A DNA stretch of 37,871 nucleotides from positions 1 to 37,871 of the forward strand of contig UQBY01000025.1 of NCBI GenBank assembly GCA_900539375.1, in the 5' to 3' direction. Source of the stretch: an uncultured Clostridium sp. GTDB taxonomy: Bacteria; Bacillota; Clostridia; Clostridiales; Clostridiaceae. Below, one piece after another: positions 30,472 to 37,871 of this stretch. The first letter of the stretch is position 1, and each line of letters opens with the position of its first letter. The notes below the pieces were generated by a model. That model searched no databases, had not been told where the DNA came from, and was given only the letters and a program-made list of their open reading frames with translations. Position numbers and translations under genes: made by a program.

Positions 30472-30684
30472 ATGAAAGAAATTGAAATAAATACAGAATC
30501 TATAAAATTAGACTCTTTTTTGAAATGGTGTGGAGCAGTTTCTTTAGGTGGAGAAGCAAAAATGTGTATACAAGAAAACTTGGTATCTGTTAATGGTGAA
30601 ATATGCACTCAACGTGGGAAAAAGTTAAGAGATGGAGATGTGGTTAGTTTTGAAGGTGAGGATTATAAAGTAATCCACAGGTGA
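30472..30684 (+). CDS. yaaA: S4-domain protein YaaA
   Basis: A 70-residue protein that is almost only an S4 RNA-binding domain: IKLDSFLKWCGAVSLGGEAK, then VSVNGEICTQRGKKLRDGD. The family lies between dnaN and recF in most Firmicutes; a ribosome-assembly role is suspected. The ATG at 30472 has no Shine-Dalgarno: the preceding 20 bases are only A, T and one GC step. A good AGGAGG lies 40 bases upstream but serves the tiny frame ATG TAT AAA TAA. Translation by reinitiation or through an A/U-rich standby site is possible. No better in-frame start exists. Confidence 0.9.
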   Translation: MKEIEINTESIKLDSFLKWCGAVSLGGEAKMCIQENLVSVNGEICTQRGKKLRDGDVVSFEGEDYKVIHR

Positions 30685-30726
30685 GTTTATTTTAGCTTTG
30701 TGATATAATTAGATGGGTGTTTATAG

Positions 30727-31812
30727 ATGTTTATAAAAAAACTAATGTTAATAAATTATAGAAACTATGAAAAGCTTAATATAAACTTTGGAAAAGGTGT
30801 TAATGTTTTTATAGGAGATAATGCTCAAGGAAAAACAAATATACTAGAATCCATTTATTATTGTGCTTTTGCAAAATCCCATAGAACTACAAGAGATAGA
30901 GAACTTATTAATTGGAATAACCATGAAGCCTATATAAGTTTAGGAATAGCTAAAGAAAGACTTGATAAAAAGATAGATATAAAAATCTTAAAGGATGGAA
31001 AAAAAGCTATTAAAGTTAATTCTATAAAAATTAACAAAATAGGTGAATTATTTGGAATTTTTAATGTGGTTATGTTTTCTCCTGAAGATTTAAAAATAGT
31101 AAAAGATTCACCAGGAGTTAGACGAAGATTTATTGATATGGAATTATGTCAACTTAATAAAAAATATTATTATAACATTGTTCAATACAATAAAGTCCTT
31201 AATGAAAGAAATGTAGTTTTAAAAAATAGAAACTTAAGTGAAGATATGCTTGATGTTTATGATGAGCAGTTATCTTCTTATGGTGAATATGTAATAAAAG
31301 AAAGATTGAAATATATTGATAAACTTAATTATTATGGTAAAAAAGTGCATAAAGATATAACTTCAAATAAAGAAAATATAGAATTTAAATATCAATCTAC
31401 AATAAAAGACTTAAGCAAAGTAAAGGAAAATTTTTATGAAGCTTTAAAGAAAAATAGAAAAAAAGATATTGAAAAGGGAATATCTACAATAGGACCTCAC
31501 AGAGATGATTTTTCTATATTCATAAATAATGTGGATATAAAAAGCTTTGGTTCACAAGGACAACAAAGAACAGCAGTACTTACAATAAAATTTGCCTCTT
31601 TAAGAATAATAAAAGAAATTACAAATGAATATCCTGTTCTTTTGTTAGATGATGTTTTATCTGAATTAGATTTTAGTAGGAAAAGATATATTTTAAGTAC
31701 AATAGGAGAAATTCAAACAATTATCACTTGTACAGGAATTGAAGATATATGTAATTATTTAGATTCGAATTCTAAGATATTTAAAGTAAAAAATGGAATA
31801 GTTTCTAATTAG
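30727..31812 (+). CDS. recF: DNA replication and repair protein RecF
   Basis: An SMC-like ATPase that helps load RecA at gaps. The 361 residues include Walker A GDNAQGKTNILESIYY (about 31-46), the segment RTTRDRELINW, the signature motif FGSQGQQRTAVL, and Walker B PVLLLDDVLSELDFSRK. The ATG at 30727 has only a weak upstream GATGGGTG. It is 42 bases after yaaA and 14 before remB, in the conserved dnaN-yaaA-recF-remB-gyrB order. Confidence 0.96.
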   Translation: MFIKKLMLINYRNYEKLNINFGKGVNVFIGDNAQGKTNILESIYYCAFAKSHRTTRDRELINWNNHEAYISLGIAKERLDKKIDIKILKDGKKAIKVNSIKINKIGELFGIFNVVMFSPEDLKIVKDSPGVRRRFIDMELCQLNKKYYYNIVQYNKVLNERNVVLKNRNLSEDMLDVYDEQLSSYGEYVIKERLKYIDKLNYYGKKVHKDITSNKENIEFKYQSTIKDLSKVKENFYEALKKNRKKDIEKGISTIGPHRDDFSIFINNVDIKSFGSQGQQRTAVLTIKFASLRIIKEITNEYPVLLLDDVLSELDFSRKRYILSTIGEIQTIITCTGIEDICNYLDSNSKIFKVKNGIVSN

Positions 31813-31826
31813 TAAGGAGGGATTTT

Positions 31827-32087
31827 ATGTTTTTACATTTAGGAGAAAATGTAGTTGTTCCAATAAAAGATGTAATTGGGATATTTGATTTACAATCAAC
31901 TAAGTATAGTTCTGATACTAATCAATTTTTAAGACTAGCCGAAGAAGATGGATTTGTGGAGAGGATAACAAAAGAAAATCCAAAGTCTTTTGTTATTGCT
32001 GAGGTAGATAAGAAAAGTAAAATTTATCTTTCACCAATATCTTCAACAACATTAACAAAAAGAACAGATATGGATTATAACCTTTAG
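31827..32087 (+). CDS. remB: DUF370 protein, RemB/YaaB-like
   Basis: An 86-residue protein starting MFLHLGENVVVPIKDVIGIF, the DUF370 signature, and continuing KSFVIAEVDKKSKIYLSPIS. In Bacillus the gene at this exact position, between recF and gyrB, is remB, a regulator of extracellular matrix genes related to the DNA-binding protein RemA. The same regulatory role here is an inference. The ATG follows AAGGAGGGA. Confidence 0.88.
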   Translation: MFLHLGENVVVPIKDVIGIFDLQSTKYSSDTNQFLRLAEEDGFVERITKENPKSFVIAEVDKKSKIYLSPISSTTLTKRTDMDYNL

Positions 32088-32139
32088 TCCAATATTTAAA
32101 ACCTTCATGTGCAAAATACAAATTTTTTAGGAGGAATCT

Positions 32140-34047
32140 GTGTTGGAAAATAATAAGCAAAGTTATGATGAAAATCAGATTCAAGTTCTTGAAGGACTTG
32201 AAGCTGTAAGAAAAAGACCTGGTATGTACATAGGAAGTACCAGCTCTAGAGGGCTACATCATTTAGTGTATGAAATTGTTGATAACAGTATTGATGAAGC
32301 TCTAGCAGGATATTGCAAAAAGATAGTTGTTACAATTAATGTGGATAACTCAATAGAAGTTGTGGATGATGGTAGAGGTATGCCAGTTGGTATGCATCCA
32401 AAAATGAAAAAACCTACTGTTGAAGTTATTATGACTATATTACATGCAGGTGGAAAATTTGGTGGAGGAGGATACAAAGTTTCAGGTGGTTTACATGGTG
32501 TTGGTGCATCAGTTGTAAATGCTTTATCTGAAAAGTGTATTGTTACCATCAAAAGAGAGGGAAGCATATGGCAACAAACTTATGAAAGAGGTAAGGTTGT
32601 TAGTGATTTAGAAAATATAGGTTCATCAAATGAAACTGGTACGACTGTATATTTTAAGCCTGATTCTGAAATATTTGATGAAACTGTATATGATTTTAGT
32701 ATATTATCACAAAGATTAAGAGAGTTAGCTTTTTTAAACAAAGGAATACATATAACATTAATTGACAAAAGAGATGATAATAAAGAAGAATTTCACTATG
32801 AGGGAGGAATTAAATCTTTTGTAAGTTATTTAAATAGAAATAAAGAAACATTACATCCAGAGCCAATTTATGTTGAAGGAATAAAAGATAAGGTATCAGT
32901 AGAAGTAGCTCTTCAATACAATGATGGATATACAGAAAATTTATTTTCTTTTGCAAACAATATAGATACTGTTGAAGGTGGAACTCACTTAGTTGGATTT
33001 AAAACTGCTGTAACAAGAGTATTTAATGATTATGGAAAGAAGTATGGATATTTAAAAGAAAATGATAAAAAATTATCTGGAGAAGATATTAGAGAAGGTT
33101 TAACAGCTGTTGTATCAGTAAAAATTGAAGAACCTCAATTTGAAGGTCAAACTAAAACAAAGCTTGGAAATAGTGAAGTAAGAGGAATTGTGGATTCAAT
33201 TGTTGCTGAAAATGTAGGAATATTTTTAGAAGAAAATCCTGGAATAGGTAAGATTATTATAGATAAAGCATTAATGGCTTCAAGAGCAAGGGAAGCTGCT
33301 AGAAAAGCTAGGGAATTAACAAGGAAATCTGTTTTAGAGCGTTCTTCACTTCCAGGAAAATTAGCTGATTGTTCTTCAAAAGACCCAAAAGAATGTGAAA
33401 TATATATAGTGGAGGGAGATTCTGCAGGTGGTTCTGCAAAACAAGGAAGAAATAGAAGATTCCAAGCTATATTGCCACTAAGAGGTAAAATATTAAATGT
33501 TGAAAAACAAAGATTAGATAGAATATTAAATGCAGATACTATAAGATCAATGATTACAGCATTTGGTGCAGGTATTGGAGAAGACTTTAACATAGAGAAG
33601 ATAAGATATAATAGAATAATAATAATGACAGATGCCGATGTTGATGGTGCTCATATAAGAACATTGTTATTAACATTCTTCTATAGATACATGAGAGAAT
33701 TAATAGATGGAGGGCATGTATATATTGCTCAACCACCATTATTTAGAGTTAAAAAGGGAAAAAATCAAGAGTATGCTTATACTGATGCAGAATTAAATGA
33801 AATTTTAGAAGCATTTGGTGGAAAAGATAACTCTACTGATATTCAAAGATATAAGGGTCTTGGAGAAATGAATGCTGAACAGTTATGGGATACTACTATG
33901 GACCCTGAAAAGAGAATATTAAAGAAAGTAACTGTAGGTGATGCTATGCTTGCAGATGAGATATTTACTATTCTTATGGGAGAAAAGGTAGAGCCTAGAA
34001 AAGAATTCATTATACAAAATGCTAGAAAAGGAAATTTAGATATTTAG
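32140..34047 (+). CDS. gyrB: DNA gyrase subunit B
   Basis: The ATPase subunit of gyrase, 635 residues. It has an N-terminal GHKL ATPase with VLEGLEAVRKRPGMYIGST, DNSIDEALAG, VDDGRGMPVG and GGLHGVGASVVNALS; a transducer domain; then the Toprim domain with EGDSAGGSAKQGR, PLRGKILNVEK and DADVDGAHIRTLLL. The C-terminus ends with PRKEFIIQNA. Two starts are possible: GTG at 32140 (5 bases after AGGAGG) or TTG at 32143 (8 bases), giving MLEN or MEN; spacing favours the TTG slightly. A DnaA-box match occurs at 32340-32348. Confidence 0.97.
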   Translation: MLENNKQSYDENQIQVLEGLEAVRKRPGMYIGSTSSRGLHHLVYEIVDNSIDEALAGYCKKIVVTINVDNSIEVVDDGRGMPVGMHPKMKKPTVEVIMTILHAGGKFGGGGYKVSGGLHGVGASVVNALSEKCIVTIKREGSIWQQTYERGKVVSDLENIGSSNETGTTVYFKPDSEIFDETVYDFSILSQRLRELAFLNKGIHITLIDKRDDNKEEFHYEGGIKSFVSYLNRNKETLHPEPIYVEGIKDKVSVEVALQYNDGYTENLFSFANNIDTVEGGTHLVGFKTAVTRVFNDYGKKYGYLKENDKKLSGEDIREGLTAVVSVKIEEPQFEGQTKTKLGNSEVRGIVDSIVAENVGIFLEENPGIGKIIIDKALMASRAREAARKARELTRKSVLERSSLPGKLADCSSKDPKECEIYIVEGDSAGGSAKQGRNRRFQAILPLRGKILNVEKQRLDRILNADTIRSMITAFGAGIGEDFNIEKIRYNRIIIMTDADVDGAHIRTLLLTFFYRYMRELIDGGHVYIAQPPLFRVKKGKNQEYAYTDAELNEILEAFGGKDNSTDIQRYKGLGEMNAEQLWDTTMDPEKRILKKVTVGDAMLADEIFTILMGEKVEPRKEFIIQNARKGNLDI

Positions 34048-34068
34048 TACTAATATGAGGTGAAGTAC

Positions 34069-36615
34069 ATGGATTTTAATGAAGGAAAAGTAATTCCTAT
34101 TGACATTAATGAGGAAATGCAAAGATGTTATATAGATTACTCAATGAGTGTTATAGTTGGTCGTGCACTGCCAGATGTAAGAGATGGATTAAAGCCTGTT
34201 CATAGAAGAATATTATATTCTCTACATGAATTGGGAATATTTCCTGATAAGGGTTATAGAAAGTGTGCTAGAATAGTTGGAGATGTTTTAGGTAAATATC
34301 ATCCACATGGAGATTCTTCTGTTTATGATGCGTTAGTGAGAATGGCACAAGATTTCTCTATGAGATATATGCTAGTTGATGGTCATGGTAACTTTGGTTC
34401 TGTTGATGGAGATAGTCCAGCTGCTATGAGATATACAGAAGCAAAGATGAATAAGATAGCAGTGGAAATGTTAAGAGATATAAATAAAGATACTGTAGAA
34501 TTTGGGCCTAATTTTGATGGTGAAGAAAAAGAACCAATGGTATTACCATCAAGATTTCCTAATCTATTAGTAAATGGTTCATCAGGAATAGCTGTTGGTA
34601 TGGCAACAAATATACCACCACATAACTTAGGAGAAGTAATTGATGGTACTATAATGCTTATAGACAATCCAGATTCAACAGTTGCAGAACTTATGACAGT
34701 TATAAAGGGACCAGATTTCCCAACAGCTGCAACTATTATGGGTAAATCAGGAATAAGAGCAGCTTATGAAACTGGTAAGGGAAAAATAACTGTAAGAGCA
34801 AAGGCAGAAATAGAAGAGGAAAATTCTAGACATAGAATTATTGTTACAGAAATTCCATACCAAGTTAATAAAGCAAAACTTATAGAAAGTATTGCGGATT
34901 TAGTAAAGGATAAGAAGATTGTTGGAATATCAGATTTAAGAGATGAATCTGATAGAGAAGGTATGAGAATTGTTATTGAATTAAAGAAAGATGCTAATCC
35001 TAATGTTATCTTAAATCTTTTATATAAGCATACAAAAATGCAAGATACTTTTGGGGTTATAATGCTTGCTCTTGTTAATAATCAACCACAAATTTTAAAT
35101 CTAAAACAAATTTTAGAGCATTACATAGCTCATCAAAAGGATGTTATTACAAGAAGAACAATCTTTGATTTAAATAAGGCTAAAGCAAGAGCTCACATCT
35201 TAGAGGGGTTAATAATAGCTTTAGATCATATTGATGAAGTAATAAGCATAATAAGAAATTCAGAAACTAGTGAAATAGCTAAAAATACATTAATAGAGAA
35301 GTTTGGATTATCAGAAAAGCAAGCAGTTGCTATTCTTGAAATGAAACTTAGAAGATTAACAGGTTTAGAAAGAGATAAAATTGAAGATGAATATAAGGAA
35401 TTAATCAAACAAATAGAATATTTAACTTCAATACTAGAAAGTGAAGAAAAACTTCTTGGTGTAATAAAAGATGAATTACTAGAAATTAAAAATAAGTATA
35501 ATGATGAAAGAAGAACTCATATAGAAGAAGTAGTTAATGATATTGATATTGAGGATTTAATTCAGGAAGAAGAGGTTACTGTAACCCTTACTCATGCTGG
35601 ATACATAAAGAGAATATCATCTGATACTTATTCCGCTCAAAGAAGAGGTGGAAAGGGTATTCAAGCTATGACTACTAAAGAAGATGATTATGTAGAACAT
35701 GTTATGGTAACTTCTACTCATTCAGATGTATTATTCTTTACAAATAGAGGTAGAGTATATAAATTAAGAGCATATAGAATACCTGAAGCAGGAAGAACTG
35801 CAAAAGGTACAAATATAGTAAACTTAATTGCAATAGAGCCTGATGAAAGAATAGAAACTATATTAACTGTTAAAGATGATGTAAGAGAAGGTTTCTTGTT
35901 TATGGGAACTAAACAAGGATTAGTTAAGAAAACGCCTTTAGAAGAATTTAAAAACTTAAGAAAAAATGGACTTATAGCAATAAACTTAAGAGAAGGAGAT
36001 GAACTCCTTAAAGTTAAAATAACTAGAGGTGATGCAGATATTATAATGATAACTCAAAATGGTTATGCTATTAAGTTTAATGAAAAATCTGTAAGACCAA
36101 TGGGAAGAACAGCTTCTGGAGTAAGAGCAATAAGTTTAAAAGATGATGACATAGCAGTATGTATGGATATAGCAGTTAAAGGAGAAGAAGTTCTTGTAAT
36201 AAGCGAAAATGGCTTTGGTAAGAGAACGCCAATTGAACAATATAAGATACAACGAAGAAATGGTGTAGGTTTAATAACATATAAGATAAGTGAAAAGACA
36301 GGTAAACTTGCTGGAGCAACTATATGTAAACCTGATGATGAATTAATGCTTATAAATTCAAGTGGAATAGCTATAAGAATAAATGTTAGTGATATATCTG
36401 TAACAAGTAGAGCAGCTATGGGTGTTACTTTAATGAGAACTAATGAAGAGGAAAAAGTAGTTGCAATAACTAAAATATCAGCAGATGTTGACAAAGAAAA
36501 AAAAGATAATACTACAAAAAATAATGAAAAAGAAGTACAAAAAAATGATTTTAGCCTAGACAAATTAGTGGAAAGAGCTATGAGTGAAATAGAAGATACA
36601 AATTCAGAAGAATAA
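34069..36615 (+). CDS. gyrA: DNA gyrase subunit A
   Basis: The DNA cleavage-religation subunit, 848 residues. The N-terminal region has DYSMSVIVGRALPDVRDGLK. The quinolone-resistance region reads KYHPHGDSSVYDALVRMAQD, with Ser at the usual sensitive position. The catalytic Tyr lies further on in AAMRYTEAKM. The C-terminal beta-pinwheel carries the GyrA box QRRGGKG, confirming gyrase rather than topoisomerase IV, and ends in an acidic tail. I use the ATG at 34069, 6 bases after GAGGTG; a GTG at 34060 overlaps this site. A strong terminator follows. Confidence 0.97.
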   Translation: MDFNEGKVIPIDINEEMQRCYIDYSMSVIVGRALPDVRDGLKPVHRRILYSLHELGIFPDKGYRKCARIVGDVLGKYHPHGDSSVYDALVRMAQDFSMRYMLVDGHGNFGSVDGDSPAAMRYTEAKMNKIAVEMLRDINKDTVEFGPNFDGEEKEPMVLPSRFPNLLVNGSSGIAVGMATNIPPHNLGEVIDGTIMLIDNPDSTVAELMTVIKGPDFPTAATIMGKSGIRAAYETGKGKITVRAKAEIEEENSRHRIIVTEIPYQVNKAKLIESIADLVKDKKIVGISDLRDESDREGMRIVIELKKDANPNVILNLLYKHTKMQDTFGVIMLALVNNQPQILNLKQILEHYIAHQKDVITRRTIFDLNKAKARAHILEGLIIALDHIDEVISIIRNSETSEIAKNTLIEKFGLSEKQAVAILEMKLRRLTGLERDKIEDEYKELIKQIEYLTSILESEEKLLGVIKDELLEIKNKYNDERRTHIEEVVNDIDIEDLIQEEEVTVTLTHAGYIKRISSDTYSAQRRGGKGIQAMTTKEDDYVEHVMVTSTHSDVLFFTNRGRVYKLRAYRIPEAGRTAKGTNIVNLIAIEPDERIETILTVKDDVREGFLFMGTKQGLVKKTPLEEFKNLRKNGLIAINLREGDELLKVKITRGDADIIMITQNGYAIKFNEKSVRPMGRTASGVRAISLKDDDIAVCMDIAVKGEEVLVISENGFGKRTPIEQYKIQRRNGVGLITYKISEKTGKLAGATICKPDDELMLINSSGIAIRINVSDISVTSRAAMGVTLMRTNEEEKVVAITKISADVDKEKKDNTTKNNEKEVQKNDFSLDKLVERAMSEIEDTNSEE

Positions 36616-36626
36616 ATAAACTAAAA

Positions 36627-36675
36627 AAGGATTGTAGATAATAAAATACACTTATTATCCACAATTCTTTTTTTA
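36627..36675 (+). terminator. Intrinsic terminator of gyrB-gyrA
   Basis: An 18-bp near-perfect stem (36627-36644 with 36652-36669, one wobble and one mismatch), a 7-base loop and a T run. The right arm contains a perfect TTATCCACA DnaA box (36655-36663); a second box, TGTGGATAA, follows at 36699-36707. Confidence 0.85.
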
Positions 36676-36745
36676 AAATAAAAATATTTGTTAATAATTG
36701 TGGATAACTTTGTGAAAAGTTAATAAGCTTAAATGTGCAAGGTTT

Positions 36746-36773
36746 TTGTCTTTTAAAAGTAATAAAATATATT
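36746..36773 (+). promoter_or_regulatory. Possible promoter of the DIP1984-family gene
   Basis: TTGTCT (36746-36751), a 16-base spacer and TATATT (36768-36773), 50 bases before the start codon. The AT-rich context offers alternative -10 boxes. Confidence 0.45.
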
Positions 36774-36823
36774 ATAATACAAATGATAATATATTTATAG
36801 TTTAAAAATTTAGAGGTGATTTC

Positions 36824-37279
36824 ATGAAATTAGCAGAAGCTTTAAATATAAGAGCTGATTTACAAAGAAAAGTATATCAATTAAAAAGCAGATTAATAGC
36901 AAATTCTCAAGTTCAAGAAGGAGATACACCAGCAGAAGATCCAGAGGATTTAGTTAAAGAATTAGATACTAGTATAAAAAAATTAGAAGATGTAATAAAG
37001 TTAATAAATAAAACTAATAGCAATACTTATATTAAGAACAAAAGTATATCAGATATGATTGTAGAAAGGGATATGCTTAAATTAAAAATGAGTGCAATAA
37101 ATGAATTGGTAAATTCAGCAAGTAATAAAGTGGATAGATATTCAAATAAAGAAATAAAAATATTTAGCACAATTAATGTGAAGGAAAAACAAAAAGAATT
37201 AGATAAAATGTCTAAAGAATATCGTGAAATTGATACATTACTTCAAGGATTAAACTGGACAACAGATTTAGTAGAATAA
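36824..37279 (+). CDS. DIP1984 family protein
   Basis: A 151-residue, almost wholly helical protein with the family's start MKLAEALNIRADLQRKVYQL, then VQEGDTPAEDPEDLVKEL and INKTNSNTYI, and an end reading LLQGLNWTTDLVE. The family has no established activity and is sometimes annotated septicolysin; no secretion signal or membrane segment is seen, so a toxin role is not supported. The ATG follows AGAGGTGATTTC. It is a single gene between gyrA and the rRNA operon, with DnaA boxes upstream. Confidence 0.85.
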   Translation: MKLAEALNIRADLQRKVYQLKSRLIANSQVQEGDTPAEDPEDLVKELDTSIKKLEDVIKLINKTNSNTYIKNKSISDMIVERDMLKLKMSAINELVNSASNKVDRYSNKEIKIFSTINVKEKQKELDKMSKEYREIDTLLQGLNWTTDLVE

Positions 37280-37660
37280 TATAGATGGTAATCTTATTAA
37301 TAAGAGTGAATATTATCTCTACAGTTGAGAATGAACTGAAAATTAATTCTTGGTTTAAAGGGTTAAAACAAAATTAAAAGTAACACCTAGTAAAGTTACA
37401 TGAGTAATAGGTACAAATAAATGTTAAAACCAGATATTAGCTTATTAATAAAGATGAGGGCGGATAAGGGGATAATTAATAGAAACATATCCAAGTGTAT
37501 CATTATATAAAAAAACAAGAAATATTAAGAAAAATAAAGAAAATAGAAAATAAATAATTGTTAATATAAATAAAAAATAGTAGAAATTTATTTAGTGTGA
37601 TAAGATAAAACACGTCGCTGAGGCACATAGTTAATAACAAAAGAAATAATTAAAAAAAGT
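37280..37660 (+). other. Gene-free spacer before the rRNA promoters
   Basis: About 380 AT-rich bases without a convincing gene. A 30-codon frame from ATG at 37285 has no ribosome site. A G-rich patch lies near 37455-37471. GATAAGATAAAA at 37599-37610 resembles motifs repeated in the rRNA leader downstream, but no -35 box stands in front of it. Confidence 0.5.
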
Positions 37661-37662
37661 TG

Positions 37663-37691
37663 TTGACTAGTAAGTGAAAAAGTGATAAGAT
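37663..37691 (+). promoter_or_regulatory. rRNA operon promoter P1
   Basis: TTGACT (37663-37668), 17-base spacer, TAAGAT (37686-37691). An A-rich stretch (about 37631-37660) directly upstream could act as an UP element. Confidence 0.8.
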
Positions 37692-37738
37692 AAGTTTCGT
37701 TGTCAAACAAACTTGAAAAAATAACTTAAAAAAAGTTA

Positions 37739-37767
37739 TTGACAAGAAAAAAGTTTGATGATAAAAT
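37739..37767 (+). promoter_or_regulatory. rRNA operon promoter P2
   Basis: TTGACA (37739-37744), 17-base spacer, TAAAAT (37762-37767), 76 bases after P1 and with the same spacing. Tandem promoters are standard for Firmicute rRNA operons. Confidence 0.85.
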
Positions 37768-37871
37768 AAGAAAGTCGCTTAAGGGCGATAAGATAAAATG
37801 GTCTTTGAAAATTGAACAGAATAAATAAGTTAAGAACCAGCAATTCTTTTATTAGTAAGTTTTTTGAGATT
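37768..37871 (+). promoter_or_regulatory. rRNA leader with boxA-like element
   Basis: The leader contains a short hairpin TCGC/GCGA (37774-37787), a repeated GATAAGATAAAA motif, and GGTCTTTGAAAATTGAACAG (37800-37819), the antitermination/processing type sequence that precedes 16S rRNA in Firmicutes. The 16S gene itself is not reached within the window. Confidence 0.75.

Noticed and set aside
32259..32567. Open frames antisense to gyrB, gyrA, ssb, mnmE, gdpP, dnaN and malic enzyme (60-175 codons)
   Set aside because: They lie wholly opposite well-identified genes, have no proper ribosome sites, and give low-complexity hydrophobic or Ser/Ile/Phe-rich translations typical of the reverse strand of AT-rich genes.
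37285..37377. 30-codon frame after the DIP1984-family gene
   Set aside because: No ribosome site, no recognisable protein features, and it lies in variable-looking spacer before the rRNA promoters.
1..37871. CRISPR arrays, insertion sequences, prophage or defence genes
   Set aside because: No regularly spaced direct repeats, transposase or integrase-like reading frames, or defence-type domains were seen; nearly every gene belongs to a conserved chromosomal family.

Overview
This window is the replication-origin region of a low-GC, endospore-forming Firmicute, most likely Clostridium sensu stricto. I think it is Clostridium perfringens or a very close relative, but that is from memory of gene order and was not tested. 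The evidence is the AT-rich base composition, strong AGGAGG ribosome sites, spore-former genes (yyaC, spore-type lonC, parA/parB, a noc-like parB paralogue) and the classic order rpmH-rnpA-yidD-yidC-jag-mnmE-mnmG-rsmG-noc-parA-parB to the left of dnaA, with dnaN-yaaA-recF-remB-gyrB-gyrA to its right.

Layout. Positions 1-261: two tRNA genes (Val, Glu) on the minus strand with a near-consensus promoter. 456-5410: a BaiN/HI0933-type flavoprotein (+), an acyl-ACP thioesterase (-), a DUF1858 protein and purA (-), and malic enzyme (+). Two hairpins follow at 5482-5678, the second having a GC-rich apical part. 5703-12528: one minus-strand operon, MazG-like > gdpP > rplI > lonC > dnaB > proC. 12727-13748: rpsF > ssb > rpsR with an S6:S18-type leader. 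13871-15239: DUF3343 > mscS > DUF951 (-). 15425-17192: a cysteine desulfurase-like enzyme and yyaC (+). 17225-20664: parA > parB > DUF4446 and the noc-like gene, with three identical parS sites at 15333, 17768 and 19863. 20760-24761: mnmE > mnmG > rsmG (-). 24886-27203: rpmH > rnpA > yidD > (small leader ORFs) > yidC > jag (-).

The origin is bipartite. One dense DnaA-box cluster lies between rpmH and dnaA (27352-27686). The second lies between dnaA and dnaN (29067-29229) and runs into a C-rich step, six perfect CTA repeats (a textbook DnaA-trio) and an AT-only unwinding stretch. A smaller third DnaA-box group sits between noc and parA, about 8 kb away and beside a parS site. From dnaA onward every gene is on the plus strand; left of it most genes are on the minus strand, as expected for leading-strand coding away from oriC. 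The window ends in tandem rRNA promoters and a boxA-like leader just before an rRNA operon.

Most genes are conserved housekeeping genes. The least explained parts are regulatory: overlapping short ORFs in front of yidC, hairpins at the parA and yyaC ribosome sites, a yaaA start with no Shine-Dalgarno, the 5593-5677 inverted repeat, and a Noc-type protein without a membrane-targeting N-terminus. No CRISPR array, insertion sequence, prophage or defence system was seen.
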